A DNA stretch of 64,000 bases from Siphonodentalium dalli (lineage: Eukaryota; Mollusca; Scaphopoda; Gadilida; Siphonodentaliidae). The stretch covers positions 139,271,954-139,335,953 of the forward strand of contig CP136064.1 in the NCBI GenBank assembly GCA_032622095.1. Reading direction: 5' to 3'. Position 1 is the first letter of the stretch. Each line of letters begins with the position of its first letter. A program made the position numbers and the translations under genes. Below the pieces are notes generated by a model. That model was not told the DNA's origin. It searched no databases and saw only the letters and a list, made by a program, of their open reading frames with translations. Shown here in pieces: positions 33,401-42,779 of this stretch.

Positions 33401-33804
33401 AGTCGGATAGGGGGACTGAATTTATCAATCTCTAGTCTATCGGAGGGGTAAGAGGGGTCAAGGTGAGTTTCGGTGAAACATAGGATATCGAAGTCATTTA
33501 TCATATCGGCTATCTTTTCCAGTTTATGTCTTATGCTCCGTACATTATAATGGAATACTGTTAATGTGTTGCCTTCGTGTACAGTTTTATGGCTTGGGCT
33601 GGGCCCTGGGTTGCTGTGTACCGATTCGGAGCATAACAAAAGCATTGATATGACCAGAAGAATTAGAGGGAGATTTATTCTTAATCCTTGAGGTATCTTA
33701 TAAATTCTATGGGTTTTCGTACTTAATGGTGAGTGGCGAGTAGAAAGCCTCCCTGAATTGAATACGCCAGTCGCGATGCGGTGCTGCAGTGGCGATATTC
33801 CCAT
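30436..33804 (-). pseudogene. nearly complete LINE ORF2 (endonuclease + reverse transcriptase), CR1/Jockey group
   Basis: Read from 33804 downward, about 1,120 codons in three abutting frames. Frame 1 (33804 to about 32470): Met, hydrophobic segment (IPQGLRINLPLILLVISMLL), SVHSNPGP, then endonuclease boxes FHYNVRSIRHK, CFTETHLD, YGGGLCVYV, LLGDFNSN and LSDHYAVY. Frame 2 (to about 31837): WKKANVIPIFKKGDP, YRPISLLP, GFLPGHST and FFDISKAFERVW of the reverse transcriptase. Frame 3 (to 30436): AGVPQGSIIGPFLFLVYIND, the catalytic RMYADDTCLM, the thumb, and a C-terminal CTCGYEVEDAFHYFFEC knuckle. The switches are single-base changes: a missing A in the A run after CTACTTAAC (near 32464) and an extra G in a G6 run (31832-31837). 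Everything else looks intact, so the copy is young, or the indels are sequencing errors. It would copy its RNA at nicked target DNA. Confidence 0.9.
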
Positions 33805-34518
33805 TTAGGTTGGAAAAAGGAACAGTTTCGGCGGCACCGGAGCGAGACTGGCGTACATTGGATACAAATATTTAAATATGTCGTGTTGGAGCGGATGGGA
33901 GGATGACAGCGCAAAGTGGAAAATGTGATTGTCGGATATCAGTATCGGCCTATTGTTGATAGAAAACATGATGAAAACATGAACAAACATGAGAGAAACA
34001 TGAGAATGATAACTGTACATAATAATGGTGTGAATTATGAGGTGAAGATGTATCAATAACATGTGAAGTATGCATTGACCGGGTCGAGTATTTCGTTTTG
34101 GAACGGGAAGGAGAAAGTTATTGTGTCGCTTTGGGTCTCGTATTTTGAAAGATCGAGGCCTATACTTGAGCTTCATATGCTGAGCCATTGATATATAAAA
34201 TGCGATGTACAGAGGCGGCCGACTATGGCAGAATACATTAATATGCATAGGCCTACCCGGACTTGTCCGCAAAGCATACGTTAGTTCAGACCGCGAAGAT
34301 AATTTTTCATGAGCATTCCGTTTTGACGAGGCTAGTGTTTGTTTGTGCTTCTGGGCTCCCGTTGTTTTGTCTACTCGGCTGTTAAATTGGCTGAAAGAGT
34401 GATCATGCCACACCACTGTGCCAACGACCTTGGCCTTGGTATAGAGTGCCGAATTACACTCACATATTAGATTTAATGTTTTGCAAAAAGTATTACTAGG
34501 TATTCCAGCATATGCCAT
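33805..34518 (-). CDS. 237-codon frame immediately upstream of LINE ORF2 (uncertain ORF1)
   Basis: An open frame ending LFLFPT, whose TAA is followed at once, in the same frame, by the ATG of ORF2 (TAAATG at 33807-33802). Composition is mixed: a Lys/Arg-rich part in the middle (MAQHMKLKYRPRSFKIRDPK) and a His/Ile-rich hydrophobic stretch later. It has no RRM, zinc knuckle or coiled coil that I recognise. It may be an ORF1 or simply open 5' leader. Its length in AT-rich DNA and in-frame junction make it worth recording, but coding is not established. Confidence 0.3.
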   Translation of the reverse strand: MAYAGIPSNTFCKTLNLICECNSALYTKAKVVGTVVWHDHSFSQFNSRVDKTTGAQKHKQTLASSKRNAHEKLSSRSELTYALRTSPGRPMHINVFCHSRPPLYIAFYISMAQHMKLKYRPRSFKIRDPKRHNNFLLPVPKRNTRPGQCILHMLLIHLHLIIHTIIMYSYHSHVSLMFVHVFIMFSINNRPILISDNHIFHFALSSSHPLQHDIFKYLYPMYASLAPVPPKLFLFPT

Positions 34519-35706
34519 GCTTCAAACGCATAGACAAACGTTGAAGACAAACTTGTCGATCAGTACTAATTGATGTGCTGATCTTTCGATCCAAGCTCAC
34601 GTGGCGAGGGGACTGAACTCTGTTTGCAGCTTGCTTTCGATCACTATACCGTACCAAGGGGAAAAACTCTATCTTACATGTCTGAAAGTTGGTAGTGTGG
34701 CAAGATCCTTCTGTCAGCGTTAATTTGTTGTGACTTTTACCACGTGATTTCAAAGTTCACGAGTGCTGGACCATTGTTGGATTTCTTTGAAATGTTAAAA
34801 AAGCTCAGGTCGAGTAAGTAATTCAGGCCTGGATATTAAGTAATGTTTATTGCTGACCTCACACGTATTACATGTGACGCAAGTGTGTGCCTCTGTAGCA
34901 ATTATATGTTAGAGAGCCCAAAGCGACTTAAAATTTGTAGGTTTCTGTGCGATAGAAAATGGATGAATACAGTATGCAGTGGAAATTGTTGGCGTGGTGA
35001 CTTTGTCGCGGGGGTGTTGTGACTTGTAGTCAGCTGCAGGTCAATCAATCTTTGCCAATCAGCTGATGTCAGTATTGATTTTGTGATTGATTGAGGATAA
35101 CTCTTCAAAATGAGATCTTAGCCCACCAAATGTGCTTATAGTTGGTACAATGATCCAGCTTAATATCATGAATATCCATGCTTTTGACCAGCAAGGGCCA
35201 TTATGGTAAACATACAGTTAGAATAGCCACTGGGTCCATACCTGTATGGTGATTTGTATAGGATTTTGCCTACTGCAGTGGCAATGTAACAGTATGCTGT
35301 GGGGCAGATGTTGGATTAAATCAGCCAAGTTATACACGTTTTTGGTCATGAAGAAATACTATATACATCTAAAATTCCCTGGATCTGTATTTTTGATGAA
35401 ATCTTCAAAGTCTAGTGCATTTATGAGAACAAATGGCAAACCCAGAGTAACATGTCATGTCCCCTGGATATCTCCCCCACCCTGGACATTTCCCTCCTGG
35501 ATATCATCCCACCCCACCTATAAATAACAAAATTGACTCCTTTTATATTGTTTGATCCTGAAATGGCCAGAACAAATACTTTTTGAGATTTAATTATATT
35601 TTTTAAATATATTTTATATATATTTTTTTTTTCCAAGTGAGAATTTTTTTTTTACTCAGTGGTTACTGATATTGTTTTATCCTGAAATGGCCAGCAAAAT
35701 GTTTTT
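34519..35706. other. no supported gene
   Basis: Frames on both strands (up to 93 codons) show no recognisable domain. The first part may be the 5' leader of the LINE. AT tracts lie at 35590-35660. Confidence 0.3.
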
Positions 35707-36290
35707 AGCTCACCTGAGACAAAGTCTCCGGTGGAGCTATAGTCATCACTCCTCGTCCGTCGTCCGTCCGTCTGTCCGTCTGTCTGTCTGTCCGTCTGTC
35801 CGTCCGTCAATTTTTTAAAAACATCTTCTCCTCTGAAACCATCATACCGTATTGGTTCATATTTGGTGTGGATGTTCCCTAGGTGACTCTCATTCAGATT
35901 TGTTCAAATGAGGTCACTGGGTCAAATAGTTGCAAAGCCAGGGCCATAACTCTATTCCTCCATAGTAATTCTTACAACGACTTCTTGTTCAGAACCATTG
36001 GGCCGATTTAGCTAATATTTGGTATGGAGGGTCTTTGGGTCACTGGTGTTCAGATTTGTTCAAATGAGGTCACCCGGTCAATTAGTTGAGAAACCAGGGC
36101 CATAACTCATAGTGATTCTTACAATGACTTCTTCTAAAAAATATTTGGCCGATTTAGCTTATATTTGGTACATAGATACCTTGGATGACTGGGGTTCAGA
36201 TTTGTTCAAATGGGGTCACTGAGTCAAATAGGGGCAGAGCCAGGGACATAACTTTAAAAACAAAAATTTTTTTTTTGCATTTTGACCTTT
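35707..36290 (-). repeat. pearl-like element, second family, hairpin end intact
   Basis: Hairpin AGCTCACCTGAGAC (35707-35720), AAA, GTCTCCGGTGGAGCT (35724-35738). Then ATAGTCATCACTCC and a (CGTC/TGTC)n stretch (35752-35808) lead into three ~155-bp units with CAGATTTGTTCAAATGAGGT, GCCAGGGCCATAACT and TTCTTACAA(C/T)GACTTCTT. This has the same build as the 28693 copy but an unrelated core sequence. Confidence 0.75.
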
Positions 36291-36780
36291 AATTTTTGTT
36301 TAGGACACATCACAGCCTCATATTTCTTACCTAGATTTTTCTTAGCATGTTCTTCATCTGTATGGATTTTGGTATTGTTTATTTAACCCCTTCCACTCTT
36401 GTTTTGATATAGAATTCATCCAAGACAGGATTACTCAAACATTTTTCATCTGATCAACACCAAATTTGGTATATGAATTTTTGACACTTATATACAGATC
36501 AAGTTAAAATATGGGTTTGATCCGATATATTTTAACAGAGTTATGGCCCTTTATAATTCAGACCTCTTTGCTATGCACTATTAATTTTTAAGAGAACACT
36601 GAAGCCTGCATTATTGAAAAAGCCAATTTATCATAGTGTGGTCACCCGATATTCTTGCTTCAGACTGCTTGCTTCAGACCAGTTTGCCATCTGTCATTAC
36701 ATGACATGACATTAGCTAAACAACTATTCTACCAGTCTACAATGAATAGTCCATTGTTCATTTCTCCAAGCCTGGACATA
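36291..36780. other. no gene; decayed repeat
   Basis: A unit with CACCAAATTTGGTATATGAA and TTTAACAGAGTTATGGCCCT resembles one at 49290-49440. Otherwise no signal. Confidence 0.35.
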
Positions 36781-38371
36781 GTGTGTCTGACATTTGCAGA
36801 ATGAAGTCCCCAGATGGTGAATTTAGTGTTGCTACCCCATACAGCAGGCTAGCATCACCAAATACACCCTCAATTACCTTATTCTGCTCAGGCCTCATCT
36901 TCTGGGACAATTTTTTTTAAACATTTGAAAAAAAGTGACACCATTATATATAACATCTGCAGAGTTATGAAACTTTACTCTTTAATGAAATTATGGAAAC
37001 ATTCCACCCTCCCCCCCCCCACCCACCCCCTCCCACATGGCCCAGGCTCAACCCTGCCATCAACCAACATCCCTTCCAAGCCATATCACCTCTCAATTTA
37101 ATACCTCTTCTCACCACAGAGGCATATATATCTGTAAAGGTACAGGTCATTAATTATATAAACTGGCCAGATGACATGTATTATTCTAATCTAAACATAT
37201 CTGTAGCAATTTAACAACAAACTGGTGCTTCCATTCAATGTTAGGTGATGACTGACATTCAATGATACTGTGAATGGCTTTGATTTCTTCAAGTCTGGAA
37301 ATAGTGTGTCTGACATTTACATAGTGAGGTCCCCAGATGGTGAATTTAGTGTTGCTACCCCATACAGCATGCTAGCATCACCAAATACACCCGCCAGGGA
37401 CCTAATTCTGCTTAGTCCTCATCTTCTGGGAAGTATCCTAAGTATCAAATTGACAGTTTGATTTAGTCACTTTTTCCACCTGTTCAGTTTCAATGTCCCC
37501 CTAATTTGCAGAAGATAAAATGCATAATTGAGGTGCTCAATGGGTGTGTATCACCAACTTCAACTGTAGGACTTCATTGATTTAGTCACTTTTTTCCACC
37601 TGTTCAGTTTCAATGTCCCCCTAATTTGCAGAAGATAAAATGCATAATTGAGGTGCTCAATGGGTGTGTATCACCAACTTCAACTGTAGGACTTCAATCT
37701 GTTCCTTGGTTTTATTGGCCATTGAGGCCTAATCAGATTGAGGATGAATTTGGTGATGCTAGCCTGCCTTACAGAATATTGTCATTAAATCCACATTTTT
37801 GGGACCTAATTCTGCAAATGTCAGACATACTAAATTTAGGTTTGGCCATTTCATATTATTGTTTTAATCACCACTTATCCAGATGAAATCATACGACTAA
37901 TATTCAAAGAAAAATGGGGGGGGGGGGGTATATATTGGATTAAATTTGTTTTCTATCTGGCATTTGCAGAATGAGGTCCCCAGAGGGTGAATTTAGTTAT
38001 GCTACCCTGCACAGCAGTCTAGCATCACCAAATACACTAGCCAGGGTCCTCATTCTGCTTAGGCCTCATCTTCTGGGAAGTATATAGGCACTTAAATTGA
38101 CATTTTTACTTACTTTAGCCCTTATGTTTAGTTTCTATATCCCCTAATTTGTGAATATAAAATGCATAATTGAGGTGGCCAATGGGTGCACATCACCAAC
38201 TTTAACTGGAGAACTTCAATCTAATGCTATGTCTCCCATAGCAGTTGAGGCCTACACAGAATGAGGTCCCCAGAGGGTGAATTTGGTGATGCTAGCCCGC
38301 ATTGCAGGATTGTGTCATTAAATTCACCCTTTGGGGACCTCATTCTGCAAATGTCAGACAATTTGTTCAGG
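36781..38371. mobile_element. nested or tandem copies of a TIR element (TGTCTGACATTTGCAGAATG termini)
   Basis: Left-end type TGTCTGACATTTGCAGAATG, CCCCAGATGGTGAATTTAGT starts at about 36786, 37308 and 37964. Right-end type GGGGACCT(A/C)ATTCTGCAAA, TGTCAGAC ends at about 37829 and 38363. At 38258-38363 the subterminal GGTCCCCAGAGGGTGAATTT is mirrored by AAATTCACCCTTTGGGGACC, forming a hairpin. So at least two elements of about 400-525 bp stand in tandem with one solo end. Poly(G) runs at 37916 and 38451 follow the elements. No transposase. Confidence 0.6.
37460..37698 (+). repeat. recent 119-bp direct tandem duplication
   Basis: 37460-37578 and 37579-37698 are identical apart from one extra T in a T run (TCACTTTTTCC against TCACTTTTTTCC). 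A third, clearly diverged relative lies at 38125-38220. The near-identity indicates a recent event in an otherwise old repeat. Confidence 0.9.
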
Positions 38372-39480
38372 CTTGTCTGTTAGAATATTATGTTCTTAAC
38401 CACCAGTATCCAGTTGAACTCATTATACCCTGATTTTGCAAAGAAAACTTGGGGGGGGGGGGGGGATATTGGATTGAATTTGTCAGTCTCTATGTCAGAC
38501 TGTTCTCCCATCCATCCATCTGTCATTATGTCTCTATCCGTCCATCAATTGTTTTCTTCTACAGATACATATTAAAGACCAAATGGGTTTATATATTTAG
38601 GTGTGGATGTCCCCCAGGTGACTCACATTCAGATTTGTTCAAATGAGTTCATCAGGTCAAATAGGTGAGAAGTCAGGCCCATAACTCTTTCCTTCCATAG
38701 TAATTCTTAAAACAATTTCTTCTCAAGAACCATCTGGACTATTTAGATTATGTTTGGTATGGATGGTCCTTCGGTGACTGGGGTTTAGATTTTTTCAGAT
38801 TTGGTCATTTTAGGAAAATCAGTTCAGTTCAACTCTTAAAATCTAATGTCTGAAATTACCAAATGAATGGATCTCATAGATGGGGATAACGTTTGTTCAA
38901 ATAGGGGCGGAGATAAGAGATTTAATTACCAACCAGCCACCCTACCCGTGCTCCGGTGGAGCTATAGTCATCACTCCTCGTCCGTCCATCGTCCGTCCGT
39001 CCATCCGTCCGACAACAATTATTTGAACATCTACTCTGGAACCATAAGACCAAATGGGTTCATATTTGGTGTGGATATTCCCTAGGTGATTCTCATTCAG
39101 ATTTGTTCAAATGCGGTCACTGGGTCAAATAGTTGCGAAGCCAGGGCCATAACTCTTTCCCACCATAGTAATTCTTTTAAACATCTTCAGAACAATAAGA
39201 CTGAATGGTTTCATATTTGGTGTGGATGTTCCCTAGGTGACTCACATTCAGATTTGTTCGAATGAGTTCACTTGAAATAGTTGCGAAGCCAGGGCCATAA
39301 CTCTTTCCCTCCATAGTATTCTTAAAGTGACTTCTTCTCAAATACCATCAGGCTATATGGGTTCATATATGGTATGAAGGATCCTTGGGTGACTGGGGTT
39401 CAGATTTGTTCAAATCAGGTCACTGGGTCAAATGTGGGCGGGGCCAGGGACATAACTCCAAATTTTTTGTTTTAGATTTA
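38372..39480 (-). repeat. pearl-like element, second family, copies 2-3
   Basis: From about 38590, units with GTGTGGATGT(C/T)CCC, CACATTCAGATTTGTTCAAA and CCATAACTCTTTCC (about 155 bp) repeat. At 38949-38962 the right hairpin arm GCTCCGGTGGAGCT, followed by ATAGTCATCACTCC and a CGTCCGTCC stretch, starts another copy that runs to about 39440. The left hairpin arm is lost here. (CCAT)n occurs at 38505-38520. Confidence 0.65.
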
Positions 39481-40086
39481 ACTCTTTAGATATCTTCTAC
39501 TTCTTTTAAAGTGATTATGAAAAGTTCTGACTGTTGTGGTCTCCAGAGTCCCAGTCTTATCAGTCTTTGCAGTCATTGACTGTCTTGTTGATATGATTAT
39601 TGATTTTAGAGTTATCCATCTTCAACCCTGTTTGACCATGTGTTTATGCCAACTTTATAGGCCACATATTATTACACATCTCGAGAAATAACAAACTTAG
39701 AAAATTTATATCTGTTCACTCTGAACTTTGATGGGTGGGATCCTCAACTTGAATCAAATATTTATTACCCCCCCCCCCCTAAAGCCAAAGAAATAGTAAT
39801 TTAGGAGCTACTGATAGGAATGAGTATCAATAAATGCATTCACACTAGCTAGTCAATTTAACTACAGGTAGTGTAAATATTGCATCCTGTATGCATGGAT
39901 AACCCCCATGGCCAAACCCAACTACTTGTCCCACTATTGTCCCCAAAGTAGACACCATGAATAATTGATTCAATAACTTGATGTTTTCTATTGTTTTCCC
40001 TTAAGTTAATAACAATAACACAACAAAACTTATAAAATGAGTTGTTTCTCACTGAGTCTATAGTAATGTCCTATATAATCAACCTC
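39481..40086. other. no supported gene; poly(C) 39768-39779
   Basis: AT-rich, with no domain in any frame. A 12-C run is the only marked feature. Confidence 0.35.
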
Positions 40087-40089
40087 TAA

Positions 40090-40190
40090 ACCACAGCAGA
40101 ATTTGGGGAATTTGTTTTTCAAGATTTAGTTGGAAATATTGCCATATTTCCGACTAAATCCTGAAAAAATTCCCATAATTTTGCTGTGGT
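40090..40190. mobile_element. 101-bp foldback MITE with TAA target duplication
   Basis: ACCACAGCAGAATTTGGGGA is mirrored by CCCATAATTTTGCTGTGGT, with inner complementary stretches (TTTTTCAAGATTTAGTTGGA against CCGACTAAATCCTGAAAAA). The flanks are TAA at 40087-40089 and 40191-40193. Nearly the whole element folds into one hairpin. A 3-bp T-A-A duplication is typical of PIF/Harbinger-derived MITEs; assignment tentative. Confidence 0.65.
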
Positions 40191-40193
40191 TAA

Positions 40194-40831
40194 CGGATCA
40201 TATACTTAGAGCATTACTGTACTGTACATTGTTGAACTTGGAATATCCCACAAAATTTCACTCCGCTATCAAATTATTTTTCACAAAAATGTAAGTTTGT
40301 CATATTTCTAACAATAATTATGTTATCACTGCTAGACAATTTTTTTTTTGGTGGAATTCACATCATGATTAAAAAAATGTTTTGAGTGACGGTGAATGAT
40401 ATATAAACACGCCTGGTGAGCTTTAATTAATGCAGGGTGGGATGAAAATCTTCAAGACTGAACTCAACTATTGAACATAGTGAAGATAACCACAACCGAC
40501 TATTTTCAACAACTGACACTAGGCCTATGACTTAAATTTATTTTTTTTGTCAATGCTGAACCTGACCGGATTGACAACAATGGAAAAATAACATTTCTAC
40601 AGTTAAGTTATTTTTAACAAAACCAACTATGGTGCACTGAGAGGGGTGGGGTTGGTGACCGACATTTGGGGCTTCTTATTAATCTTAAAGTAATATCCCC
40701 CGCCCCCAAAAAATGGAATTAATTTGGATTGAAATAAATTTAATCATACTGTTATTAATATTCTATTCTAGACCACTAGTACTATTATAATTTCAACAAT
40801 TAGATTCTGGATTTGTACTCTTCCTTTCACT
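40194..40831. other. no supported gene
   Basis: AT-rich with homopolymer T and A runs. Nothing recognised. Confidence 0.3.
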
Positions 40832-40975
40832 GTGCACAGGTATTGGAATTTCTGTCAAAAAAATAGGTTTTTATGACAATATACTCCTCTGAATAAGAAT
40901 AGAATGAATTCTTATTCAGAGGAGTATATTGTCATAAAAACCTATTTTTTGACAGAAATTCCAATACCTGTGCAC
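40832..40975. repeat. 144-bp near-perfect palindrome
   Basis: Arms 40832-40900 and 40908-40975 (69 and 68 nt) are complementary throughout except for one A in a homopolymer (seven A's against six T's), around a 7-nt centre AGAATGA (40901-40907). Ends: GTGCACAGGTATTGG and CCAATACCTGTGCAC. Such identity implies a very recent foldback element, a template-switch event, or an assembly/library hairpin. Confidence 0.92.
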
Positions 40976-41210
40976 TGTGTCAGATTAACAATGTCAATGC
41001 TGGTTAGCTGCTGCTGGTGTGTACATTCAATGATTCACTTTGTGAATGTGATGACTGATGTTGTGTTGCATAGTTCTAACTTCTATCTTCATGGACATTG
41101 CGGTAGTCTGGGAGAGAATTGATGACTCTTAACTTAACTAGTCATGAATTAACAGAATTTCAGAATCCCACACTCAGGACATTGTCAGACTCTGTGAGTG
41201 TGAGTGTGAC

Positions 41211-41468
41211 TCACTGACTCGGTGTAACTTTGACTGACTCTGAGACGAGGCACAACACTCTCAGGTGTAAGCACATCGATTCCATCCCGTTCTGCAACGT
41301 AATCATTATCAATTCATATTGTATTGTATTCTGGATTCCTTTGTTTCCATTACATTTGATTTGACCGCGATTATCTAATAATTTGAAAAACATTTCGTAA
41401 TTCGCGGATGAAAACACTTTCCAAACTGGTTTAACGCTCGATGTATCGTGACTACTAACGGCTTTCAT
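41211..41468 (-). CDS. hypothetical 85-codon frame next to an NRF-1-like site
   Basis: ATG at 41468 follows the repeated GC-rich module (41490-41710) and GCGCATGCG (41495-41503). The product begins MKAVSSHDTSSVKPVWKVFS and has no domain I recognise; composition after residue 50 looks less protein-like. It could be a first exon whose splice site was not identified. It is listed because the same module precedes an ATG at 25167. Confidence 0.25.
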   Translation of the reverse strand: MKAVSSHDTSSVKPVWKVFSSANYEMFFKLLDNRGQIKCNGNKGIQNTIQYELIMITLQNGMESMCLHLRVLCLVSESVKVTPSQ

Positions 41469-41489
41469 GTTAATGTACTTCCTGTTGAA

Positions 41490-41710
41490 TGTCCGCGCAT
41501 GCGTACAGCCTACCTTCCTAAGCCGGCCGGTAACAACTGCCTACCGTCGCGCTACGATGATTCAGGGAAAACCATTCCCCATTTAGGACCCCTTTGGCGG
41601 AGTGCATGCGCAATTTGAATTTTTTGGCGTCATTACGTTATCTGTTGATTCATCCTAGCGCGACCCATGTCTGGTACGTCGTATAAAACAGCGTCGAGCC
41701 ACAGACGTGC
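41490..41710 (-). promoter_or_regulatory. GC-rich module with two NRF-1-like sites, inverted copy of 24990-25085
   Basis: GCGCATGCG (41495-41503) and TGCATGCGCA (41603-41612) flank a segment matching 24990-25085 (CTTCCTAAGCCGGCCGGTAA, CGTCGTATAAAACAGCGTCG). This copy carries about 110 bp more in the middle. High GC and CpG within AT-rich DNA fit a promoter-like module or a dispersed repeat. Confidence 0.4.
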
Positions 41711-41827
41711 TAACTAACTCTTGGCCGTTGTAAATATGCATTGAAGTCCATTGTACGGTACTACGGGGACATGCGTGTATCGACCGACAAAGGACGTTTC
41801 GCGAAAGTTGGGAATAAATATATTGCA

Positions 41828-41849
41828 AACATATATATATATATATATT
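41828..41849. repeat. (TA)n microsatellite
   Basis: About eleven AT dinucleotides. Confidence 0.9.
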
Positions 41850-41998
41850 CGAAGGTTCAAGGGAAATGAATGACAAGATACCGATAATCACCACCACATA
41901 TTTGTTCAATATCATATTTTGTTTGTGTTCTGGGAAGCGTTCTTGTGTCCTTGGGCAGAAAAGGGAAGAAGACTCTCAAAATCTGAAGGCTACCTTAC

Positions 41999-42365
41999 AT
42001 TTGACAGCCCAACTAGCCAGTTGGTCTGCCAAACCACTCTCTGGTGAGCTGTCATTGTGATGACATGGATCTTCAGAATCAGAATAACAAAAGTCATGTA
42101 TTAAATCTTGAAAATTATCTCCACTTGGACTGAGACTGAGATCATTATGAACATGTGGCATACTGAATGAAGCAAAATTTGTCTCAATGAATGCATCAAT
42201 AGATTGATTAGAATCATTATCAGAGACGGTACAATCATCAAAGTCAACTGTTGCAATATCATCATCTTCATTATCTTCCATGTCCTCGATATCATTCATA
42301 TGTTTATCAGCAGTACGCCTCAAATGCCTGCGCTCAGTCCAATATGATGTTTGTTGATAATTCAA
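41999..42365 (-). CDS. first-exon-like frame of an unidentified acidic-N-terminus protein family
   Basis: From ATG at 42365 the frame reads TSYWTERRHLRRTADKHMND, a long acidic/Ser-rich part (EDMEDNEDDD, DNDSNQSID), and ends SGLADQLASWAVK. There a consensus donor GTAAGG (41998-41993) splits the next codon. A basic start, an acidic middle and an LA.WA.K helix before the first intron recur in large, probably transposon-linked families of mollusc and cnidarian proteins of unknown function. The downstream exon was not found in this window. Single-copy host status is unlikely. Confidence 0.45.
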
Positions 42366-42435
42366 TATCTATTCAATACCCAGTGGCATGAGGCACAATG
42401 TATTCACATGAATCCAGTGTATTCAGTCGATATGT

Positions 42436-42705
42436 ATTTTCAGAATTTCTATCAATTTGGGCAAGGCCTCCGGCCGCCATCAACAAATTGTTTGCATTTT
42501 CTATCAAATTGGGCAGGGCCTCCGGCTGCTATCAATAATTTGTATATTCAGAATTACTATAAAATTAGACAGGGCTACCATAAACAAATAATTTGTATGT
42601 TCAGAATTTCTATAAATTTGGATAGGGCCTCCGGCCACCATCAGCAAATAATTTGTATTCTCTATCAAATTGGGCAGGGTCTCCGGCTGCTATCAATAAT
42701 TTGTT
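42436..42705 (+). repeat. ~65-bp minisatellite (GGGCAGGGCCTCCGGC family)
   Basis: Four to five units of TTCTATCAAATTGGGCAGGG, CCTCCGGC(T/C)GC(T/C)ATCA and ATAATTTGTAT. One unit (42555-42590) has lost the CCTCCGG box. A 138-codon frame through it is repeat translation. Confidence 0.85.
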
Positions 42706-42779
42706 TATTTATGTATTATATTTTATTTTATTCTTGGATTACGCTAGAATATGGTCATATCCAATAATGAATTTGAATT

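Noticed and set aside
40090-40190. Transcription terminator or microRNA precursor
   Set aside because: The TAA target duplication and whole-length inverted repeat explain it better as a MITE.
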